Part shown: positions 1 to 6,540 of the stretch, in pieces
Position numbering within the stretch: the stretch's first letter is position 1
How the letters are laid out: every line of letters starts with the position of its first letter
Assembly: GCA_910578115.1 (NCBI GenBank)
Contig: CAJTPO010000052.1
Location: forward strand, 1-31,547
Direction: 5' to 3'
Origin: an uncultured Lachnospiraceae bacterium
GTDB taxonomy: Bacteria; Bacillota; Clostridia; Lachnospirales; Lachnospiraceae
DNA: 31,547 nucleotides
The notes under the pieces: generated by a model
What the model saw: the letters and a program-made list of their open reading frames with translations, nothing else
Databases searched by the model: none
Told to the model about the DNA's origin: nothing
Position numbers and translations under genes: made by a program

Positions 1-92
1 ACTTTCATAGTAAACTTACATCATGCTCAGCCTGCCGTTTGGCGGGCCGCATGGCCATCCATGCTATGAAAGTCAGAGACTTTCATAGTAAA
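1..92 (+). repeat. Copy A of a dispersed ~92-bp hairpin repeat
   Basis: This segment recurs in inverted orientation at 21109-21198, with about 79 of 91 positions identical and one 1-base gap. It is rich in internal symmetry. The arm CTATGAAAGT at 64-73 is complementary both to ACTTTCATAG at 1-10 and to the same sequence at 79-88, so two mutually exclusive stems are possible. The second is an 11-bp stem with a 3-nt loop (64-74 / 78-88). Smaller hairpins lie at 31-46 and 49-64 (GCATGG / CCATGC). It ends about 90 bases before the response-regulator gene. It could be a REP/MITE-like element or a structured RNA. The window starts inside or exactly at the element, so its left boundary is unknown. 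Confidence 0.8.
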
Positions 93-108
93 ATGTGATA
101 ACATATAG

Positions 109-137
109 TTAACAACATTAGAAATATAAGTTATACG
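109..137 (+). promoter_or_regulatory. Possible promoter of the two-component operon
   Basis: TTAACA (109-114) is followed by 17 bases and TATACG (132-137), a moderate sigma-A-like match about 48 bases upstream of the response-regulator start. The region is AT-rich and lies just after the dispersed repeat. This is a pattern match only. Confidence 0.35.
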
Positions 138-184
138 TAATCTATAAAAAAGGGTAAAGAACAGAGATATCGGGGTGTTTGGAC

Positions 185-871
185 ATGGGATTGATCTATG
201 TGGTGGAGGACGACAGGGATATCAGCGAGATTGAGAGTTTCGCGCTAAAAAACAGCGGCTACGATGTGCAGGTGTATGAGAACGGGGCGGATTTCTACCG
301 GGCGGTGCGGGAGCGGGTGCCGTGTCTGGTGCTGCTGGATATTATGCTGCCCGATGAGAGCGGGCTGGCAGTGACGAAGAGGCTGCGCGAGGATCCGCGG
401 ACCAGGCATGTGCCGATCATCCTTGTCACGGCCAAGACAACGGAGCTTGACAAGGTGCGGGGGCTCGATATGGGGGCGGACGATTATATCACGAAGCCCT
501 TTGGCGTGATGGAGCTGATCTCCAGAGTGCGGGCCCTGCTGCGCAGGAGCGGGGAGGATAAGGGGGAGAAATCCCTGACCATCGGGAAGATCCTTCTGGA
601 CGGGGAACGACATGCCGTGTATGTGGACGGTGTGCTCTGCGAACTGACTTATAAGGAATATGAACTGCTGCGGCTCTTGATGCAGCGGGCAGGGATCGTG
701 ACGACAAGAGAGGAAATCCTGAACCATGTGTGGGGAAGTGATTTTCAGGGGGAATCCAGAACGCTGGACATGCATATCAAGACGCTCAGGCAGAAGCTGG
801 GAGAGGCGGGCGGCATGATCAGGACCGTGCGCAGCGTGGGCTATTTTCTGGAGAATGACGGATCGGTGTAG
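185..871 (+). CDS. OmpR/PhoB-family response regulator
   Basis: A 228-residue two-domain response regulator that should bind DNA when phosphorylated by the histidine kinase encoded next. The N-terminal receiver domain (about residues 1-118) shows the acidic VVEDD start, the phospho-acceptor Asp52 in LLDIMLP, the Thr of ILVTAK and the Lys of DYITKPF. The C-terminal winged helix (about 130-225) ends with the typical RTVRSVGYFLE wing. ATG 185 is chosen over an in-frame TTG at 179 because GGGGTG (172-177) sits 7 bases upstream of the ATG. The kinase gene follows after about 90 bases, so the two are probably co-transcribed. Its target genes cannot be read from the sequence. Control of the nearby DUF975 or exopolysaccharide genes is only a possibility. 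Confidence 0.93.
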   Translation: MGLIYVVEDDRDISEIESFALKNSGYDVQVYENGADFYRAVRERVPCLVLLDIMLPDESGLAVTKRLREDPRTRHVPIILVTAKTTELDKVRGLDMGADDYITKPFGVMELISRVRALLRRSGEDKGEKSLTIGKILLDGERHAVYVDGVLCELTYKEYELLRLLMQRAGIVTTREEILNHVWGSDFQGESRTLDMHIKTLRQKLGEAGGMIRTVRSVGYFLENDGSV

Positions 872-963
872 CAGACTGGTGCAGAAGATCGGTGCAGAAG
901 CCGTAAGGCGGGAACGTGGCTTTTTGCGGGCGTTTGTGTCGAAGCGGACTTATGGGGGCGTTC

Positions 964-2406
964 ATGAAGAAAAAGATCAACAGGCAGCTTATGTTTTTGT
1001 CGTCGATGGCGATCGTGATTACGCTGTTGCTGATGGCGGTGGTGTTCTACCGCCTTTTTCAGGCGCAGGTGATGGAGGATCTGAGGATCTATGCCCAGGC
1101 GCTGGCTGACGGCGGGACAATGGCTGCAGATGAAATGCAGGGTGTCATATCGGACATGGCTGCAGATGAAATACCGGATGGCATATCGGATATGGCCGCA
1201 GATTATATGCCGGATGCCGGATCGGATGCGGCTGCAGTGAAAGATTACGCTTACATTGACCGCTACAGCCATGGAAAGGAAAATGTCCGCGCCACCGTGA
1301 TCACACCGGAAGGCGCAGTGCTCTATGACAGCAATGCGGATATAGGCGGGATGGACAATCATGCGGGGCGGCCGGAGGTGGCGGAAGCGCTGCGGGAGGG
1401 AGAGGGCAGGTCTGTCAGACAGTCTTCCACCATGCAGCGGAGCACCTTTTACTATACGATCCTTTTGCCGGACGGCAATGTGCTGCGGGTGGCCAGAGAA
1501 TCCCACAGCATCTGGAGTATCCTCTACCGGTCGTTGCCGGCAATTCTGGCGGCGGTCTGTGCGATTCTGGCGCTGTGTGTTTTTCTGTCCCGTTATCTCA
1601 CGGCCAGTCTGGTGGCGCCGATCGGCAGGCTGGTGGAAGATATGGATCATATGGATCATATCGGGGAAAAAGAGATTTACGTGGAGCTTTTGCCTTTTGC
1701 AAAGACCATCAGGACACAGCATGACGCCATCGTCCGTAATGCAAATATGCGGCAGGAGTTCAGCGCCAATGTATCCCATGAGCTGAAGACGCCGCTGACG
1801 GCTATTTCCGGTTATGCGGAGCTGATCGAGAACGGGATGGCCGCGGGGCAGGATGCGGTCAGGTTTGCCTCGGAGATCCGCAGGAACGCCAACCGGCTTT
1901 TGATGCTGATCAATGACACCATCCGTCTGTCGGAGCTGGACGTGCAGGACCGGGAAATTCCTTTTGAACAGATCGACCTGTATGAGGTCGCAGGAGACTG
2001 CGTAGAGATGCTGCAGCTGCGGGCAAAAGAGCGGGAGGTTGATCTGCGGCTGGAGGGCGGCAGCACCATGGTGCAGGGAGACAGGCAGATGCTGGAAGAG
2101 CTGCTTTATAATCTGTGCGACAACGCCATCAGCTATAACAACGCCGGGGGTTTGGTCGTGGTCAGCGTAGAGGATGTGGATGGCAGGCGGACACTGCGGG
2201 TGCAGGATACGGGGATCGGTATTCCGAAAGAATGTCAGGAGCGGATCTTCGAGCGGTTCTACAGAGTGGATAAAAGCCGCTCGAAGTCTACCGGCGGCAC
2301 GGGGCTGGGACTGGCCATCGTAAAGCATATCGTGGCCGTGCACCGCGCCGGGCTGACGCTTGTGAGCGAACCGGGGGAGGGAACAACGGTCACGGTCACG
2401 TTTTGA
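964..2406 (+). CDS. Membrane sensor histidine kinase (PhoR-like)
   Basis: A 480-residue transmembrane histidine kinase, the expected partner of the preceding regulator. Membrane segments lie at about residues 11-32 and 183-208. Between them is an extracellular sensor region with a PhoR-like fold signature (a TVITPEGAVLYDS stretch). A HAMP-like linker is followed by the dimerisation box with His272 (FSANVSHELKTPL), the N box (LCDNAISYN, about 384), G1 (DTGIGIP, about 416), the F box (FERFYRVDKSRS) and G2 (GGTGLGLA, about 443), so the catalytic machinery is complete. ATG 964 has GGGGG 5 bases upstream; earlier in-frame starts at 916 (GTG) and 952 (ATG) have no better site. Unusually, the membrane-proximal part of the sensor contains three 12-residue repeats (bases 1120-1227). 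Confidence 0.92.
   Translation: MKKKINRQLMFLSSMAIVITLLLMAVVFYRLFQAQVMEDLRIYAQALADGGTMAADEMQGVISDMAADEIPDGISDMAADYMPDAGSDAAAVKDYAYIDRYSHGKENVRATVITPEGAVLYDSNADIGGMDNHAGRPEVAEALREGEGRSVRQSSTMQRSTFYYTILLPDGNVLRVARESHSIWSILYRSLPAILAAVCAILALCVFLSRYLTASLVAPIGRLVEDMDHMDHIGEKEIYVELLPFAKTIRTQHDAIVRNANMRQEFSANVSHELKTPLTAISGYAELIENGMAAGQDAVRFASEIRRNANRLLMLINDTIRLSELDVQDREIPFEQIDLYEVAGDCVEMLQLRAKEREVDLRLEGGSTMVQGDRQMLEELLYNLCDNAISYNNAGGLVVVSVEDVDGRRTLRVQDTGIGIPKECQERIFERFYRVDKSRSKSTGGTGLGLAIVKHIVAVHRAGLTLVSEPGEGTTVTVTF
1120..1227 (+). repeat. 36-bp x3 in-frame tandem repeat in the kinase sensor domain
   Basis: Three consecutive 36-bp units (1120-1155, 1156-1191, 1192-1227) encode MAADEMQGVISD, MAADEIPDGISD and MAADYMPDAGSD, followed by a partial fourth start (AAA). 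The period is a multiple of three, so a change in copy number would lengthen or shorten the acidic extracellular segment without breaking the kinase. Confidence 0.85.
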
Positions 2407-2414
2407 GCTGGGTC

Positions 2415-2443
2415 TTGCAATATCATCCATAATATATTAAAGT
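2415..2443 (+). promoter_or_regulatory. Weak candidate promoter for the DUF975 gene
   Basis: TTGCAA (2415-2420) with 17-bp spacing to TAAAGT (2438-2443) lies 35 bases upstream of the DUF975 start, in an AT-rich gap after the kinase stop. The -10 match is poor. Confidence 0.25.
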
Positions 2444-2477
2444 AAAGTATAGTGATTTGGGTGAGAGGAGAATTTGT

Positions 2478-3263
2478 ATGTGGACGAGAGCGGAGTTGAA
2501 AGAGAACGCAAAGAAATTTTTTAAGTATAACTACTGGAAGATGGTATTGGTCTCACTGGTGCTGTTATTGGGCGGTGGAGGGACAGGCGGCAGTGTATCC
2601 TACTCTAATTCGACAGGAAGGATGTATTCATCCGACGGTTCGGTTCATATGCCGCAGCTTACGACTTTCCTGTTAGCCTTTATGGGGGTTTTTCTGGCAG
2701 CCATGGTGTTTGGGCTGGCATTGAGGCTGTTTTTATTTAATCCACTGCATGTGGGGGCACAGAGATTTTTTGTTGTGAGCCACTACCAGAAGGCAGAACT
2801 GGGAGAGCTGGGTTATGCTTTTTCCAACGGCTACATGAATGTAGTTAAAACGATGTTTATGAGAGGGCTGTTTACTTCTCTCTGGACACTGCTCTTTATC
2901 ATTCCTGGTATTATCAAAGGTTACGAATACCGCATGATCCCTTATATACTGGCGGAAAATCCGGGTATTGATTCCAGGGAAGCGTTTGCTGTCAGTAAGC
3001 AGATGATGGACGGTAATAAATGGGAGGCTTTTGTGCTGGATTTGTCTTTTATTGGATGGAATATATTAAGCGCATTTACCTGCGGTATTCTGGCGATTTT
3101 CTATGTGTTTCCTTATGTCTGTATGACAGATGCGGAGCTTTATGTGGCGCTTAAGGAGATTACATTCGGAGGCCGCGGCCGGTCTTATCAGAATGCACAA
3201 CAGTATCAGGCCGGTCAGACGAATCAGGATTTTCAGGATTTCCAGGATTTCCAGAATTATTGA
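2478..3263 (+). CDS. DUF975 family integral membrane protein
   Basis: A 261-residue multi-spanning membrane protein that matches the DUF975 pattern. Its N-terminus MWTRAELKENAKKFFKYNYW, with an amphipathic basic helix leading into the first membrane segment, is characteristic of that family, whose biochemical role is not known. Hydrophobic segments are visible at about residues 22-35, 70-95, 135-150 and 190-215. The C-terminal tail is polar and ends in a short repeat (DFQ three times) coded by three 9-bp units at 3225-3251. ATG 2478 follows GAGAGGAG at 2463-2470. It sits alone between the two-component genes and the recombinase switch, with a hairpin about 100 bases downstream. Confidence 0.85.
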   Translation: MWTRAELKENAKKFFKYNYWKMVLVSLVLLLGGGGTGGSVSYSNSTGRMYSSDGSVHMPQLTTFLLAFMGVFLAAMVFGLALRLFLFNPLHVGAQRFFVVSHYQKAELGELGYAFSNGYMNVVKTMFMRGLFTSLWTLLFIIPGIIKGYEYRMIPYILAENPGIDSREAFAVSKQMMDGNKWEAFVLDLSFIGWNILSAFTCGILAIFYVFPYVCMTDAELYVALKEITFGGRGRSYQNAQQYQAGQTNQDFQDFQDFQNY

Positions 3264-3362
3264 AGGATATACAGGACATGGATGCCGAAGCTGGATTGTT
3301 ACGAGACGTAGTTTCTTAGCAGGTTCTATGCTGGCAGGAGTCATCGGAATATGAGAAAATGG

Positions 3363-3399
3363 ATAAGCCACTGTCGTCTTTTGCGGACGGGTGGCTTAT
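3363..3399 (+). terminator. Hairpin after the DUF975 gene, possible terminator
   Basis: ATAAGCCAC (3363-3371) pairs perfectly with GTGGCTTAT (3391-3399), and CGTC/GACG can pair inside the loop. The following bases (TATTATCG) are only weakly T-rich, so termination is plausible but not certain. The rest of the 3264-3487 spacer shows nothing recognisable. Confidence 0.45.
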
Positions 3400-3487
3400 T
3401 ATCGTTATCGTGCGGCAGCATGATGCGGCGAAGAAAAACCGGAACAGGCAGCAGGAATGGGCCGTCCGAAGGTACGGAGGAAAAGAG

Positions 3488-4333
3488 ATGAAGGAACATT
3501 TTGTGACACAGGAGGCAATAACAGCGTTTTCGCAGTTTCTGCGGGCGGAGGAGCGGGAGACGGCTACCATCGAGAAGTACAGCCGGGAAGTACACGCCTT
3601 TTTCCTGTGGCTGCGGGAAAGAGCGGTCACGAAGGAGACTGTTCTGGAATGGAAGGGGAATCTGCAGAAGGAGGGATATGCTCCCGGCACGGTAAACGGC
3701 AAGCTGTCGGCGCTGAACAGCTTTTTCCGGTTTCTTGGCTGGGAGGAATGCCGGGTGAAATTTCTGCGCATCCAGAGGCAGATGTTCAGGCAGCAGTCGA
3801 AGGAGCTGACCCGGGCGGAGTATGCGCGTCTGCTGGACGCTGCCCGCAGAGCGGGAAAGGAAAGGCTGGAGCTGTTGATGGAGACCATCTGTTCGGCCGG
3901 GATCCGGGTCAGCGAGCTTCCCTATATTACGGTGGAAGCAGCCAGAGCAGGCCGGGCGGAGATTGCCCTGAAAGGCAAGATCCGGGTGATTCTGCTGCCG
4001 GATAAATTGTGCCGAAAGCTGCTTAAGTTTGCGGAGAAGCAGGGAAAAGACAGAGGGGAGATCTTTGTCACGAAAAACGGAAGAGGGCTGTCCAGAAGGC
4101 AGATCTGGCGGGAGATGAAAGAACTGTGCCGGGAGGCCGGTGTGGAAAGTTCGAAAGTGTTTCCGCACAATCTCAGACATCTGTTTGCCACGACTTTCTA
4201 TAAAATCTGCAGAGATATCGTGAAACTGGCCGATGTACTGGGACACAGCAGTGTGGAAACAACGAGGATCTATCTGCTGACTGCAGGACAGGATCATGTG
4301 CGGCAGCTGGAACAGACGGGATTGATTCTGTAG
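3488..4333 (+). CDS. Tyrosine site-specific recombinase, catalytically complete (probable DNA invertase)
   Basis: A 281-residue tyrosine recombinase. The N-terminal SAM-like core-binding domain (about residues 8-95) carries TVNGKLSALNSFFRFLG. The catalytic domain has Arg140 (SAGIRVSEL), a Lys in the beta hairpin (LKGKIRV, Lys162/164), His227 and Arg230 (PHNLRH), His253 (LGHSS) and the nucleophile Tyr262 (TRIYL), so all expected residues are present. ATG 3488 is preceded by GGAGG (3476-3480) at 7-bp spacing; a longer in-frame reading from 3359 lacks such a site. The stop codon lies inside the left inverted repeat of the adjacent 258-bp segment, the arrangement expected when a recombinase inverts its own neighbouring DNA. 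Family members include XerC/D-like enzymes and phase-variation invertases such as RecV. The neighbourhood favours an invertase. Confidence 0.93.
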   Translation: MKEHFVTQEAITAFSQFLRAEERETATIEKYSREVHAFFLWLRERAVTKETVLEWKGNLQKEGYAPGTVNGKLSALNSFFRFLGWEECRVKFLRIQRQMFRQQSKELTRAEYARLLDAARRAGKERLELLMETICSAGIRVSELPYITVEAARAGRAEIALKGKIRVILLPDKLCRKLLKFAEKQGKDRGEIFVTKNGRGLSRRQIWREMKELCREAGVESSKVFPHNLRHLFATTFYKICRDIVKLADVLGHSSVETTRIYLLTAGQDHVRQLEQTGLIL

Positions 4334-4354
4334 ACAGAATCAATATTCTGTCTA
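4321..4354 (+). repeat. Two overlapping perfect hairpins at the left end of the switch
   Basis: ATTGATTCTG (4321-4330) pairs with CAGAATCAAT (4335-4344). The overlapping TAGACAGAAT (4331-4340) pairs with ATTCTGTCTA (4345-4354). Each has 10-bp arms and a 4-nt loop, and they cannot form together. The second lies almost entirely within the left inverted repeat and resembles the paired arms of a tyrosine-recombinase core site. The first ends the recombinase reading frame and could help 3' end formation. Confidence 0.7.
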
Positions 4355-4590
4355 TCAAAACCTGCTTTTTTTACAATTTGTTCTAACAACCCGTGGAATT
4401 TACGTCAGAATTTAAACAGAACTAAAATCATAAATCAAAATAGAGGATATAAAGAAATCGAAACGCAACATATCTTTTGCGCTTCTCTTTTTTGCGTCTG
4501 AAAATATAGAAATTTATTGCAAACTACAAATATTATGTGCTATATTTATAAAAGATTCATATATTTTATAGACAGAATATTGATTCTGTC
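4333..4590. other. Candidate invertible promoter segment (258 bp) with 23-bp perfect inverted repeats
   Basis: The repeat at 4333-4355 (beginning GACAGAATCAATATTCTGTC) is the exact reverse complement of 4568-4590; one more match lies outside after a single mismatch. The 212 bp between them are strongly AT-rich, contain no credible gene and hold a good promoter near the right repeat. Each repeat is itself a palindrome (GACAGAAT, 4-base centre, ATTCTGTC), the shape of a tyrosine-recombinase core site. A complete tyrosine recombinase ends inside the left repeat, and a degenerate paralogue starts 30 bases after the right one, followed by the exopolysaccharide genes. A weak stem CGCAA/TTGCG (4464-4481) followed by a T-rich run (4482-4493) could stop transcripts from the left. 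Inversion is inferred and not demonstrated. Confidence 0.85.
4517..4546 (+). promoter_or_regulatory. Promoter inside the invertible segment, facing the exopolysaccharide genes
   Basis: TTGCAA (4517-4522), an 18-bp spacer and TATATT (4541-4546) form a reasonable sigma-A promoter, with a start expected near 4553. Transcripts would run through the right inverted repeat (a GACAGAAT/ATTCTGTC hairpin in the leader) into the gene at 4621. No equally good promoter was found on the opposite strand of the segment, so this orientation reads as ON. Confidence 0.6.
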
Positions 4591-4620
4591 AATTTCTGAT
4601 TTCTGAAAGGAGTTCATCAT

Positions 4621-5433
4621 ATGTCCGTACGGAAAGAAGAAAAGATCAGTCCGGAAACAATCGAGGCTTTTCTGGCGGATCAGAAGGAGAAGGGAAGGAA
4701 AGCATCGTCCCTGCAGAATTATCGTCGAACATTGCTGGAACTGTATCGTTATCTGCCGGAGGATAAGTGCATCAGGGAACAGACGGGATCAGAATGGAAA
4801 GTCTGTCTGGAAAAGCAGGGGCTGCAGCCGGCGACGGTGAATACACGTATATCAATATGGAACAGTTTCCTTCGCTATTTAGGGCGGCGGGAGTGGCAGA
4901 TGGAGGATTTTGAGAGAGAAAAGGTAAAAGTACAGCCCAGGTTGAGCCGTACTGAGTATCTGCGACTTCTGTCTGCGGCGAAGCAGCTGGAGAAGGAGAA
5001 GACATATCTGCTGATCAAGACGCTGGGCGGGGCCGGCATGCGGATTCAGGAGCTGCCGCAGCTCACGGTGGAGGCAGTGACGAAGGGAAAGGTGGAACTG
5101 GAGGCTTCCGTCACTGGCCGGAAAAGAGTGCTGCGCCTGCCGGTAGGACTGCGGGAAGAGCTGCTGGATTATACCCATCGTGAGGGGATCAAATGCGGGC
5201 CGGTATTTGGTACGGCGGAAGGTGTTCCCATGGCGCGATCCAATGTGAATTATTTTGTTGGTTTGGTAAGCCGTGATGCGAGGGTGGACGAGGAGAAGGT
5301 GACGCCGAGCTGTCTGTGGAAGATGTATCGGGAGACTTGTGAAGAGATTCAGGCGAATGTGGCGGTTTTGATCGAGCAGACTTATCAGAATATACTGGAA
5401 GAAGAACAACGGATCACTGGATGGAGGGTATAG
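4621..5433 (+). CDS. Degenerate tyrosine recombinase paralogue, first gene of the switched operon
   Basis: A 270-residue protein clearly homologous to the recombinase encoded at 3488-4333 along its length, including the core-binding domain (PATVNTRISIWNSFLRYLG) and the first catalytic box, where Arg141 is kept (GAGMRIQEL). The second box reads PSCLWK instead of PHNLRH, so the catalytic His is Ser230 and the Arg is Trp233. The LGHSS box is missing altogether, and only a doubtful tyrosine (Tyr255) remains. It should not cut DNA but may still bind it. The reading frame is intact and AAAGGAG lies 8 bases before ATG 4621, so it looks like a maintained protein and not a decaying pseudogene. A role as accessory, directionality or inhibitory factor for the switch, or as a transcription regulator, is inference. 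Confidence 0.88.
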   Translation: MSVRKEEKISPETIEAFLADQKEKGRKASSLQNYRRTLLELYRYLPEDKCIREQTGSEWKVCLEKQGLQPATVNTRISIWNSFLRYLGRREWQMEDFEREKVKVQPRLSRTEYLRLLSAAKQLEKEKTYLLIKTLGGAGMRIQELPQLTVEAVTKGKVELEASVTGRKRVLRLPVGLREELLDYTHREGIKCGPVFGTAEGVPMARSNVNYFVGLVSRDARVDEEKVTPSCLWKMYRETCEEIQANVAVLIEQTYQNILEEEQRITGWRV

Positions 5434-5550
5434 GGTTGGCGGCATGTGTGTATCCCGTATTCGTGCCCTCTTTTTGTGCAGCGTTTGCATGGGGATGAAA
5501 ACGGATCGTTTGTGTCTGGTACTCCGTACCGGATGGAAATGGGGGCAGGT

Positions 5551-6525
5551 ATGTGGAAGCGGGAAAAGAAACCGGGGGAAGGCTATGTAACAGGCTGGAA
5601 AGCAAAAGAGAAAGGGTTTGAGGTGTGGTGCAGGAAAATGATTGTTGCTGCGTATAAAGGAATCAGGAGAGGGCATTGGAAAAAGGTGGTAAAGCGGGTG
5701 TTGTTGGCGCTTTTTGTTGTGGTGGGGGTATTTATACTGGGACGTTATCTGTTGTCGGATGAGCTGGAGGTGACTTTCCATCATCTGTATTCCCCAAAGA
5801 TACTGGGGACGGATAATACCAGACTGGTGGTGCTGTCGGATCTGCATAACAGGGAGTTCGGAACGGATAACACGACACTGATACGGCAGATCAGTTCACT
5901 GGAGCCGGATCTGATTATTATGGCGGGGGATATGGTCAACGCCTATGAGGATGATCTGGATGTGATCCTGCATCTGTGTGACGAGCTGTTAAAGGTGGCG
6001 CCTGTTTACTACGGGCCGGGCAATCATGAGAACCATCTTTTCTACGAAAAGGGCAGTCCACTGGAGAGTCTGCTTATGGAGAGAGGAGTTCATGTGCTGG
6101 TGAACCGGGCGGAAGAGGTGACGATCCACAAGACACCGTTTCTGATCGGGGGACTGACTACTGCGCCGGAGGGCTTTGAGGAATATGGTGTCGAGTTTAT
6201 CGAAGAATATGAGAAGAGCAGTGATTTTAAGCTGCTGATTGCCCATTATCCCGGCCTCTATTATGATGCGCTCGCGGATACGGAGATCGATCTTGGCATC
6301 TGTGGGCATTATCACGGCGGTCTGGTGCGGCTTCCGATCCTGGAGGGACTTTACCATGGGGATGTGGGATTTCTGCCAAAATACAGCGGCGGTATGTACA
6401 GTCTGCCCCGCAGCACAATTTTTGTTTCCAGAGGGATGGAAGATCACAGCGGTTTTCCCAGGGTTAATAACCGGCCGGAGCTGGCTGTTATCGATATCAA
6501 CGGCCGACAGGAAACGGAACGATAA
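5551..6525 (+). CDS. Membrane-anchored metallophosphoesterase
   Basis: A 324-residue calcineurin-like phosphoesterase. After a basic N-terminus, one membrane segment (about residues 48-67) anchors the catalytic domain. All metal-binding motifs of the family are visible: Asp97/His99 (SDLHN), Asp127 (GDMVN), Asn158/His159 (GNHEN), His232 (AHYP) and His253/His255 (GHYHGG). It most resembles the YaeI-type membrane-associated branch, whose substrates include lipid-linked or phosphate-ester molecules. The substrate here is unknown. ATG 5551 follows GGGGG (5541-5545); GTG 5446 and ATG 5638 are alternatives. In this operon position it might act on a lipid-linked intermediate or on peptidoglycan-polymer linkages, which is speculation. 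Confidence 0.82.
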   Translation: MWKREKKPGEGYVTGWKAKEKGFEVWCRKMIVAAYKGIRRGHWKKVVKRVLLALFVVVGVFILGRYLLSDELEVTFHHLYSPKILGTDNTRLVVLSDLHNREFGTDNTTLIRQISSLEPDLIIMAGDMVNAYEDDLDVILHLCDELLKVAPVYYGPGNHENHLFYEKGSPLESLLMERGVHVLVNRAEEVTIHKTPFLIGGLTTAPEGFEEYGVEFIEEYEKSSDFKLLIAHYPGLYYDALADTEIDLGICGHYHGGLVRLPILEGLYHGDVGFLPKYSGGMYSLPRSTIFVSRGMEDHSGFPRVNNRPELAVIDINGRQETER

Positions 6526-6540
6526 AGGAGTGAATGCGAT

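Noticed and set aside
841..2430. Long open frame on the minus strand opposite the histidine kinase
   Set aside because: The plus strand encodes a full kinase with all catalytic motifs. The minus product is His/Arg/Pro-rich with no recognisable domain and no ribosome binding site, as expected for antisense of a GC-rich gene.
3488..4333. Prophage or integrative element integrase
   Set aside because: No phage, conjugation or relaxase genes and no tRNA attachment site nearby. The inverted (not direct) repeats next to it point to inversion rather than integration.
4621..5433. Calling the second tyrosine recombinase an active integrase
   Set aside because: The HxxR box is SxxW, and the LGHxS box is absent.
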